This document shows, one piece after another, positions 1-4,838 of a stretch of DNA of 9,072 bases. The notes under the pieces are model-generated. The model saw nothing but the letters and a program-made list of their open reading frames with translations, was not told where the DNA came from and made no database searches. Position 1 is the stretch's first letter; each line of letters opens with the position of its first letter. Source of the DNA: Pyramidobacter sp. (GTDB lineage Bacteria > Synergistota > Synergistia > Synergistales > Dethiosulfovibrionaceae); NCBI GenBank assembly GCA_016286835.1, contig JAEEUD010000058.1, positions 1-9,072 of the forward strand, in the 5' to 3' direction. A program made the position numbers and the translations under genes.

Positions 1-1
1 A

Positions 2-565
2 ACGTTTACGGCGAACGGTCCGGCGGTGTTCAACGACACGGTGACGATGAACAAGGGGCTGAAAATGAACGGCCAGCGCATTAGGAACGTCGGTAACGCC
101 ACCGAAGATGGCGACGCCGTGAACTATGCTCAGCTGAAGGGCGTGGCCTCGCGTGCCGAGAACATGTATTCCAACCTCGACCGCGGCATCCGCCGCGTTG
201 GTTCGCGCGCGGCCGCTCTGGCTAGTCTGCATCCGCTGCCCTATGATCCCGATACGCCGACGACGTTTGCGGCGGCAGTCGGAAGCTACCGCGGCGAGAC
301 GAGCGCGGCGCTTGGTCTGATGCATCACTTTGACCGCGACACGCTGTTCAGTGTTGCCGGCACGGTGGGCAAGGAGCCGATGTTCACCGCCGGCCTGTCA
401 CTGCGGCTCGGCCGCTACGACGAAGAGGTGATTGAGGCACGGAAGCGCAGGCGTCGCGAGACGGCTGAGAAGAACCGTCTGATCGGCCTGGTCGAGACAC
501 AGGGCAAGGAGCTGGAGACGCTCAAGAAGCGTCTGCTTGTCCTTGAACAGAAGGGTAAGAAGTAA
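2..565 (+). CDS. YadA-like trimeric autotransporter, C-terminal part (5' truncated by window edge)
   Basis: This is the C-terminal end of a trimeric autotransporter adhesin, an outer-membrane surface protein. The reading frame is open to the left edge, so the gene starts outside the window; a GTG at 26 is in frame but has no ribosome site and is not a credible start. Numbering from the GTG codon, residues 18-39 form a neck-like motif (IRNVGNATEDGDAVNYAQLK) seen in YadA/Hia stalks. A helix (about 40-68) follows, then two amphipathic beta hairpins (about 79-102 and 107-129, ending AGLSLRLG), as expected of the four-strand YadA anchor of which three copies form the barrel. Family anchors normally end at that last strand. 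Here about 50 more residues follow: a basic stretch (RKRRRRE) and a regular heptad segment with core positions L152, V156, Q159, L163, L166, L170 and L173. The family call is firm; the role of the tail is unknown. Confidence 0.85.
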   Translation, partial: TFTANGPAVFNDTVTMNKGLKMNGQRIRNVGNATEDGDAVNYAQLKGVASRAENMYSNLDRGIRRVGSRAAALASLHPLPYDPDTPTTFAAAVGSYRGETSAALGLMHHFDRDTLFSVAGTVGKEPMFTAGLSLRLGRYDEEVIEARKRRRRETAEKNRLIGLVETQGKELETLKKRLLVLEQKGKK

Positions 566-590
566 TTCGCGTGTCCCGCGAAAACAAAAA

Positions 591-631
591 AGAATCCGAT
601 CTGTCTCTCAAGGGACAGACCGGATTCTTTT
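591..631. terminator. Bidirectional intrinsic terminator between convergent genes
   Basis: The arms AGAATCCG (591-598) and CGGATTCT (621-628) pair perfectly. After one A/C mismatch, TCTGTC (600-605) pairs with GACAGA (614-619) around an 8-base loop. On the minus strand the stem runs into CTTTTTTGTTTT (complement of 580-591), a strong U-tract serving the RCK gene that ends at 641. On the plus strand only four T follow, so termination of the adhesin transcript is probably weaker. A smaller hairpin, TTCGCG/CGCGAA (566-571 and 577-582), follows the adhesin stop codon. Confidence 0.85.
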
Positions 632-640
632 ATGCTGCGT

Positions 641-1357
641 TTATTTCTTTTCACACTTGATGTAGACGACTTTCATCGGCAGCTTGACGGGCGTATTTGC
701 CGGCGGGTTGATCTCGTGCTTCCATTCTTCGCGGGCTTCATCGTCGCCGCGGCGCATGATCGCCAGAGGCAGGTCACCGGCGGCACGGATGGCGGCGAAG
801 GCTTCGCCGACGGTCTTGCCTTCCCACTCGCTGCCGAGCTCCATCGTGTTGAGGCTGCTGCGGTTGTCGGAGTGGCTGAAGATGTCGCTGGCAAAGTCGG
901 AGATGCCGCGCTGCGAAGCGCAAAGGGCGATGAAGCGCGCGATCAGCTGCTCGCAGAAGACGACGTTGTCCACGTTGGCGTTGCGCGCGTGGCGTTCGTT
1001 ATCGGGGTTGAGGATCTCGAGCACGGAGTAGATCTCCGGGCGCAGCGACTCGACGGCCAGCGCCGTGAGGATCGACCTGGCATCCACGGTGTCGGCGGGC
1101 AGGCGTCCGGCGTCTTCGGCGAGGATGATCGCGGAAGTGGCCGTCTCCACGCCGGCTTTTTTGAGCACGTCGTCGGCCGAGCAGTCGCCCTCGACGACGG
1201 GCATGGTTGAGTTTTTCAGCTCGGGCGGGCGTTTGGTGCAGATGACCACGACGGGATGGCCCGACGCTTCCAGTTCCTTGACGATCTGCAGGGCGTGCGA
1301 GTTCCAGCCGCAGAGGATGGTGTGTCCTTCGGGGATGTTCACAAAAATGTCAGTCAT
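641..1357 (-). CDS. Stand-alone MthK-like RCK regulatory subunit, paralogue of the upstream channel's RCK domain
   Basis: This 238-residue cytosolic protein is an RCK (regulator of potassium conductance) domain with no membrane segment. It begins almost directly with the first Rossmann strand (EGHTILCGWNS, residues 10-20). In MthK the matching loop is also GWS rather than the GxGxxG of NAD-binding TrkA-type domains, and no acidic residue ends the second strand (VVVICTKRP), so NAD binding looks unlikely. It aligns end to end with the RCK half of the channel at 1370-2428: shared blocks include LRPEIY, NERHAR, VVFCE/IVFCE, EINPPA and VKLPM, and about half of aligned positions look identical by eye. 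The ATG at 1355-1357 has a GGAGG site (complement of 1364-1368) right after the channel's stop, so the two are surely co-transcribed. Likely role: the free RCK layer of an octameric gating ring. That partnership is inferred from MthK, where the soluble RCK comes from an internal start in one gene. Confidence 0.83.
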   Translation of the reverse strand: MTDIFVNIPEGHTILCGWNSHALQIVKELEASGHPVVVICTKRPPELKNSTMPVVEGDCSADDVLKKAGVETATSAIILAEDAGRLPADTVDARSILTALAVESLRPEIYSVLEILNPDNERHARNANVDNVVFCEQLIARFIALCASQRGISDFASDIFSHSDNRSSLNTMELGSEWEGKTVGEAFAAIRAAGDLPLAIMRRGDDEAREEWKHEINPPANTPVKLPMKVVYIKCEKK

Positions 1358-1369
1358 GGCGGGCCTCCG

Positions 1370-2428
1370 TTACTTCACATTGCTGGAAATGAACACGACG
1401 CGCATGGGCAGCTTGACGACCGTGTCCGCGGGAGGATTGATCTCGTGATTCCAGCGCTCCGTGCCGGCGGTTTCGTCGGGCGTCATGATGCCGAGCGGCA
1501 GTTCGCCTTCGGCCAGCATGGCCTCGAACAGTTCGCCGGTGGTCTTGCCGTTCCACTTCTCGTCGATGTCGGCGGCGTGGAGCGCGGAACCGTCGTCGGA
1601 GTAGGAGAGGATGTCGCTGATGAACGAGCTGATGCCCTGCTGCGAGGCGCTGGCGGCGACGATGTCGGCCAGGGTGCGTTCGCAGAAGACGATGTCGTCA
1701 ACGCCGGTGCGGCGCGCGTGGCGCTCGTTGGCGGGGTTGAGCAGCTCGATGACGGTGTAGATCTCCGGACGCAGCGTCTCAACGGCCAGCGTGGTGAGCA
1801 CGGTGTGGGCGTCGATCTCGTCGTCGCTGAGACCTTCGGCGCGTTCGGCGAAGATGATCGCGCTCTCGGCCTTATCAATGCCGGCCTGGAGCAGACGCTG
1901 GTCGCTGGTCGGCTCGCCTGCCACGAAGAAGGCGTCGTAATGCGAAAGCTCGGCGGGCTTGGTCTTGGTGATGATGGCGACCTGCGTGCCGGAGGCGATG
2001 AGTTCTTTCAGCACGAGCTCGGCACGGCTGTTCCATCCGCAGATGATCGTGTGACCTTCATACTTGCACTTGTTCAGGCCCATCATGTTTTTCAGGTTGT
2101 ACTTCATCACGCGGGCGAGGACTTCCGAGAGCACGACGCCGAGCACGGAAATGCCGACGACGGAAAGCACGAACACGATCACGCGGCCGACCATCGTCTG
2201 CGGGTGATTGGCGAACTCGCCCTGGCCGATCAGCGTGAACAGGATCGTCCACAGGGCTTCAAGCAGGCTGCCCTGACCGCCGCGTTCCAGTTTCCAGTAC
2301 AGATACGTCGAGCCGAAGACGAGCGCGCCGAAACCCAGCAGGATCCAGATGAAATACTTGTGCAGCTTGCTGGCGTATTTTGTACCGCGCTTGAGTCCCT
2401 TGACCCGTTTTGCATAATTTTGCGCCAC
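1370..2428 (-). CDS. Two-TM RCK-gated ion channel, MthK-like, with atypical selectivity filter
   Basis: This 352-residue inner-membrane protein has potassium-channel architecture. A basic N-terminus precedes TM1 (about 25-45), a pore helix (about 54-64, LLEALWTILFT), the filter region, TM2 (about 82-106, with candidate hinge glycines G92 and G97) and an RCK domain (about 123-352, starting YEGHTIICGWNS). The segment after the filter, HPQTMVGR, matches the PxTxxGR pattern of ordinary potassium channels, which fixes the alignment. The filter itself reads T65-L66-I67-G68-Q69-G70-E71 where TVGYGD is expected: both glycines remain, but Thr becomes Leu, Tyr becomes Gln and Asp becomes Glu. Ion selectivity is therefore uncertain. 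The start is GTG (2426-2428) with GGAGG seven bases upstream (in 2434-2440). I found no convincing promoter in 2429-2509, only two inverted repeats. A soluble RCK paralogue follows 12 bases downstream. Channel architecture is certain; the permeant ion is not. Confidence 0.88.
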   Translation of the reverse strand: MAQNYAKRVKGLKRGTKYASKLHKYFIWILLGFGALVFGSTYLYWKLERGGQGSLLEALWTILFTLIGQGEFANHPQTMVGRVIVFVLSVVGISVLGVVLSEVLARVMKYNLKNMMGLNKCKYEGHTIICGWNSRAELVLKELIASGTQVAIITKTKPAELSHYDAFFVAGEPTSDQRLLQAGIDKAESAIIFAERAEGLSDDEIDAHTVLTTLAVETLRPEIYTVIELLNPANERHARRTGVDDIVFCERTLADIVAASASQQGISSFISDILSYSDDGSALHAADIDEKWNGKTTGELFEAMLAEGELPLGIMTPDETAGTERWNHEINPPADTVVKLPMRVVFISSNVK

Positions 2429-2448
2429 AGTGCCACCTCCGTAATGTT

Positions 2449-2467
2449 GCGTCGAACGAAACGACGC
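2449..2467. repeat. Inverted repeat in the channel gene's leader
   Basis: GCGTCG (2449-2454) and CGACGC (2462-2467) form a perfect 6-base stem around the 7-base spacer AACGAAA. It lies about ten bases upstream of the channel's ribosome site and could be an operator or a leader hairpin. The base pairing is directly visible; function is unknown. Confidence 0.5.
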
Positions 2468-2477
2468 GTTTTGTCAT

Positions 2478-2503
2478 GAACGGCGGCACTCCGCCGGCCG
2501 TTC
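2478..2503. repeat. Inverted repeat between the PH-gene terminator and the channel gene
   Basis: GAACGGC (2478-2484) pairs with GCCGTTC (2497-2503). An alternative internal pairing, CGGCGG (2481-2486) with CCGCCG (2491-2496), is also possible. On the minus strand it lies directly after the T-run of the PH-gene terminator and upstream of the channel start. It could be a second hairpin reinforcing termination or an operator for the channel operon. Confidence 0.45.
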
Positions 2504-2509
2504 GCCATG

Positions 2510-2548
2510 AAAAAAGCGCCCGCGCCCGGATGGAGCGGGAGCGGACGC
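2510..2548 (-). terminator. Intrinsic terminator of the PH-domain gene
   Basis: Read on the minus strand, GCGTCCGC (2541-2548) pairs with GCGGGCGC (2516-2523) with one T-G wobble, and CCCG pairs with CGGG inside it (2536-2539 with 2525-2528), leaving a 7-base loop. Six T (complement of 2510-2515) follow immediately. It lies 21 bases past the PH-gene stop codon and separates that gene from the channel operon. Confidence 0.85.
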
Positions 2549-2569
2549 GCTGTGTACTGAGAAAAAGCT

Positions 2570-2983
2570 TTACTGTGCCTTGGCCTCGGCGGCGAACTTG
2601 GAAACGACGGAGACCATGCGGGCCATGTCGGTGCGGCGCACCCACGTGATCACCACGTCGTCGCCGGAAACGCCGGCCGTGCTGATGGCGAGCTTGCCGA
2701 ACAGCAGGCCGCGGATGCCGCGGATGGAGTTGATCTTGTTGTAGGGGAAGGCGCGGTCATCGCTGCCGTAGACGAAGCCGGAATCCATCACCAGCAGGCG
2801 CTGGTTTGTGGCCACGACGAGGACGGTGTTGCGCTTGCCGTCATAGCCGGACGTGAGGAACGCGATCTCTTCGCCCTCGTTGAGCACCTGGGGCAGGGCG
2901 CGAAGCTCCTTGCCGACGAACCACTTGTGGAATTTGCCGACCTTGCGGATCTGCTCTTTTACGACTTCCTTGGAAACTGGCAT
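2570..2983 (-). CDS. Small bacterial PH-like domain protein (YokE-like PH family)
   Basis: This 137-residue protein has no signal peptide or membrane segment and is probably cytosolic. After a basic N-terminal helix (about 5-25) it carries one bacterial PH-like domain (about 30-130). The family pattern is visible: LNEGEEIAFLTSG (34-46), VLVVATNQRLLVMDSG (54-69), FPYNKINSIRGIRG (79-92) and a closing helix (MARMVSVVSKFAAEA). These strand-turn-helix features match YokE-like PH domains, which occur alone or joined to short oligomerisation motifs and whose ligands are mostly unknown; phosphoinositide binding should not be assumed. The ATG (2981-2983) has a strong AGGAGG site (complement of 2993-2998). 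It is a single-gene unit with its own promoter (3073-3101) and terminator (2510-2548). It lies upstream of the ion-channel pair on the same strand, but the terminator argues against a shared transcript. Family assignment is good; the function is unknown. Confidence 0.75.
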   Translation of the reverse strand: MPVSKEVVKEQIRKVGKFHKWFVGKELRALPQVLNEGEEIAFLTSGYDGKRNTVLVVATNQRLLVMDSGFVYGSDDRAFPYNKINSIRGIRGLLFGKLAISTAGVSGDDVVITWVRRTDMARMVSVVSKFAAEAKAQ

Positions 2984-3072
2984 GGGAAAAAACCTCCTGG
3001 AATAAATGATTTTCTGTTTTGGGACGAATGCATGCGAAGGGAAGCGTGAAATGCCTCCAAACTTCCATGCTA

Positions 3073-3101
3073 ATTATACGCTTTTTGATGCAATTTGAAA
3101 A
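3073..3101 (-). promoter_or_regulatory. Sigma-70-type promoter for the PH-domain gene
   Basis: On the minus strand a perfect -10 box TATAAT (complement of 3073-3078) lies 17 bases after TTTTCA (complement of 3096-3101), which matches the -35 consensus at four of six positions. The next gene downstream is the PH-domain gene, giving a leader of roughly 80 bases before its ATG. No other gene lies between. Confidence 0.7.
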
Positions 3102-3125
3102 CCTTTCTCATCCATTTTTTTTCAC

Positions 3126-3157
3126 AAAAAAAGGCACGCCGATTTTTCGGCGCGCCT
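3126..3157 (-). terminator. Intrinsic terminator of the tRNA pair
   Basis: On the minus strand an 11-base stem (3147-3157 with 3132-3142; AGGCGCGCCGA against TCGGCGTGCCT, one wobble pair) closes a four-base A loop and is followed by seven T (complement of 3126-3132). It lies 23 bases beyond the 3' CCA of tRNA-Glu and is placed to end the two-tRNA transcript. Confidence 0.9.
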
Positions 3158-3179
3158 GAGCGGCAAAAAGGTATAAAAA

Positions 3180-3255
3180 TGGCACTCTCTAGGAGATTCG
3201 AACTCCTGTTACCGGGCTGAGAACCCGATGTCCTAGGCCACTGGACGAAGAGAGC
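3180..3255 (-). tRNA. tRNA-Glu (anticodon CTC)
   Basis: This is a complete 76-base cloverleaf. The acceptor arms are GCTCTCT and AGAGAGT (first pair G-U), followed by discriminator G and an encoded CCA. The D arm is GTCC/GGAC. The anticodon stem TCGGG/CCCGG holds the loop TTCTCAG, giving anticodon CTC, which reads GAG. The T arm is AGGAG-TTCGAAT-CTCCT. It is second in a two-tRNA transcript, 10 bases after tRNA-Gln. CTC is the accessory glutamate anticodon, consistent with a GC-rich genome. Confidence 0.96.
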
Positions 3256-3265
3256 GCTTAAAAAT

Positions 3266-3339
3266 TGGCTGGGATACAAGGATTCGAACCTCGATTCTCT
3301 GATCCAGAGTCAGATGTCCTGCCGTTGGACGATATCCCA
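3266..3339 (-). tRNA. tRNA-Gln (anticodon CTG)
   Basis: This is a complete 74-base cloverleaf. The acceptor stem TGGGATA/TATCCCA begins with the U1-A72 pair typical of tRNA-Gln and ends with discriminator G and an encoded CCA. The D arm is GTCC/GGAC. The anticodon stem TCTGA/TCAGA holds the loop CTCTGGA, giving anticodon CTG, which reads CAG. The T arm is CGAGG-TTCGAAT-CCTTG with one wobble pair. It is first in the pair, with a promoter about 30 bases upstream. Confidence 0.96.
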
Positions 3340-3367
3340 AAACACTATTCGTTTCGCGAACGAGGGT

Positions 3368-3396
3368 ATCTTAGCACAGGCCTGTGGAAAATGCAA
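3368..3396 (-). promoter_or_regulatory. Promoter of the tRNA-Gln/tRNA-Glu pair
   Basis: On the minus strand TTGCAT (complement of 3391-3396) and TAAGAT (complement of 3368-3373) are separated by exactly 17 bases. The -10 is preceded by TGC, an extended -10 element. A perfect 12-base palindrome, CACAGGCCTGTG (3375-3386), fills most of the spacer. Confidence 0.65.
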
Positions 3397-3410
3397 GCCC
3401 TGAAAACTGA

Positions 3411-3434
3411 ATCGCAAAATATATTTTCCGCGAT
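3411..3434. repeat. AT-rich palindrome between divergent promoters
   Basis: AAAATATATTTT (3416-3427) is a perfect palindrome. It is flanked by ATCGC (3411-3415) and GCGAT (3430-3434), which are complementary with a two-base CC offset. It lies between the outward-facing promoters of the tRNA pair and the aldolase operon, where a regulator or an upstream activating element would sit. The symmetry is visible; its use is inferred. Confidence 0.5.
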
Positions 3435-3476
3435 CGTAAAAACGCGAAAATCGCCCGCAAAAATGCGTCTTCGGAT

Positions 3477-3505
3477 TTGAACTTAGACGCGGTTGATACT
3501 ATAAT
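3477..3505 (+). promoter_or_regulatory. Sigma-70-type promoter for the aldolase-lptA-lptB operon
   Basis: TTGAAC (3477-3482) and a perfect TATAAT (3500-3505) are separated by 17 bases. Transcription would begin near 3512, giving a leader of about 60 bases that contains a small hairpin (CCAGA 3522-3526 with TCTGG 3535-3539) before the ribosome site AGGAG (3558-3562). Confidence 0.8.
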
Positions 3506-3573
3506 AGCTACGGTAGTTTGTCCAGAGTTCAAAATCTGGTTTCGCAAAATCAAAAAAAGGAGTCCTGATCATC

Positions 3574-4836
3574 ATGAATACCAACGATTCCCTCTATCGC
3601 AAGGCTTTGGCCCGCCGTCCCCTGAACGTGCAGGTGAGATTTGGCGACACCGACGCCGCGCTTTTCAGCGGCCGCGACATTTTCCGGGCGGTGAAGGAGA
3701 GCAATGCGATCGTCCTTGCGGCCAACGCCCGTCACCCGCTCACGGCCAAGGGCGTGCTGCGCGCTGCGAAAAAGCATAACGCCGCCGTTCTCATTGAGAT
3801 CGCCACATCCGAAGCCGCTTACTGCGGCGCCAATTTCACCAATCTTCCCGACTATGCCGTCAAGTATTCGGGCGAACTGGGGCACGGCGCGGTGTTTGCG
3901 ATGCACGTCGACCACTACGGCATCAAGAGCTACGACGACGTGAAGAAGGCTGTCGGACAGCTGTGCGATATGGTCCCCAGAGGCTGGACCTCGCTGGCGA
4001 TCGACGCTTCGCACCTTGACGACTGGAACAACCTCTGCGCCACGCGCGACGTGGCCATGCACGTGCCTCCCTATTTCGGCCTCGAAGTCGAAGTGGGCGA
4101 GATCAAGGGCCCGGGCGAGTTCTCCACGGTGGAAGAGGCTTCGTACTTCATCGGCGGCCTCAACTCGTGGGGCATCTTCCCCGATCTGATCGCCATCTCC
4201 AACGGCAGCAAGCACGGCACCTACGACAAGTCGCTGGGGCAGGACGAAGGCATCAACCTTGAGCGCACGCTGGAGATCGCCAACGCGATCAAGCCCTACG
4301 GCGTTTCCATCGCCCAGCACGGTATCTCCGGCACGAACATCGAGAAGTGCGCGCACTTCCGCAACTACGGCATCGTCAAGGGCAACGTGGCGACGCTGTT
4401 CCAGAACGTCGTCTTCGGCCTGAAGATGGAGCCCGACACGGGCAACGCCGTGATCGAGAACGGCTCCTACGTCAAGGAGGCCGACCGCGGCATCTCCATG
4501 GATCTGTGGAACGAGATCGTCGCCTGGTGCGACGAAAAGGGCATGAGCCGCAAGTCCGGCGACTACAAGAAGGCGAATCTGCCGTTCTGCGACAAGATCC
4601 TCGCGCTCGAACCCAGGTACATTGACCGCATCCTTGACGAGACGGAGTACTGGGCGGAGCGCTTCATCAAGGCGTTCAACGCCGAGGGCACGGCCGAAAA
4701 GGTGATCGAGATCGTGAACCGCCGCGACACGTGGAACCCGCTGCCTGAGCGCAAGATCACGGCCAATCGCGCCGACTTCCGCCCCGATAATGCCCCCACG
4801 AAGGGCGGCAACGACGGCGGCGATTACTCCGAGTAA
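3574..4836 (+). CDS. Divergent class II (metal-dependent) fructose-bisphosphate aldolase family protein
   Basis: This 420-residue protein belongs to the class II aldolase superfamily, Zn-dependent TIM barrels that cleave ketose bisphosphates such as fructose 1,6-bisphosphate. Conserved elements appear in order: NARHPLTAKGVLRAA (51-65, like the N-CTGTDSINAVL loop of E. coli FbaA), HVDH (111-114, catalytic Asp113 and metal ligand His114), IDASH (143-147), GLEVEVGEIKG (169-179, metal-site Glu), SKHGTY (212-217, metal His214) and QHGISGT (248-254, metal His249 plus phosphate loop). The later motif YGIVKGNVAT (265-274) keeps the Asn of FbaA's MNIDTD but has Ala273 where an active-site Asp is expected. 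At 420 residues it is longer than typical (about 280-360) and has a Gly/Asp-rich tail. The ATG has AGGAG 11 bases upstream. The frame is open and well conserved, so the protein is intact. It leads the operon, two bases before the LptA-like gene. The family is firm; fructose bisphosphate as substrate is less sure. Confidence 0.83.
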   Translation: MNTNDSLYRKALARRPLNVQVRFGDTDAALFSGRDIFRAVKESNAIVLAANARHPLTAKGVLRAAKKHNAAVLIEIATSEAAYCGANFTNLPDYAVKYSGELGHGAVFAMHVDHYGIKSYDDVKKAVGQLCDMVPRGWTSLAIDASHLDDWNNLCATRDVAMHVPPYFGLEVEVGEIKGPGEFSTVEEASYFIGGLNSWGIFPDLIAISNGSKHGTYDKSLGQDEGINLERTLEIANAIKPYGVSIAQHGISGTNIEKCAHFRNYGIVKGNVATLFQNVVFGLKMEPDTGNAVIENGSYVKEADRGISMDLWNEIVAWCDEKGMSRKSGDYKKANLPFCDKILALEPRYIDRILDETEYWAERFIKAFNAEGTAEKVIEIVNRRDTWNPLPERKITANRADFRPDNAPTKGGNDGGDYSE

Positions 4837-4838
4837 CG

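Noticed and set aside
26..28. GTG as the start of the adhesin fragment
   Set aside because: The frame stays open to the left edge, no ribosome site precedes it, and the family always has a long N-terminal passenger.
632..1210. A 192-codon plus-strand frame opposite the stand-alone RCK gene
   Set aside because: It begins inside the terminator region without a ribosome site and shows only antisense-type composition.
1256..2479. A 407-codon open frame on the plus strand opposite the channel gene
   Set aside because: It spans two real minus-strand genes and their junction, and its composition is typical of antisense frames in GC-rich DNA. The minus strand encodes clear TM and RCK domains with good ribosome sites.
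3180..3339. The tRNA pair as an integration site for a mobile element
   Set aside because: There is no integrase gene, no repeated tRNA 3' end and no change in composition on either side within the window.
3521..3543. T-arm-like sequence (CCAGAGTTCAAAATCTGG) in the aldolase leader, as a possible tRNA remnant or attachment site
   Set aside because: The stem is only five pairs with an eight-base loop, no other tRNA arm is present, and no integrase or mobile gene lies nearby. It is better treated as a minor leader hairpin.
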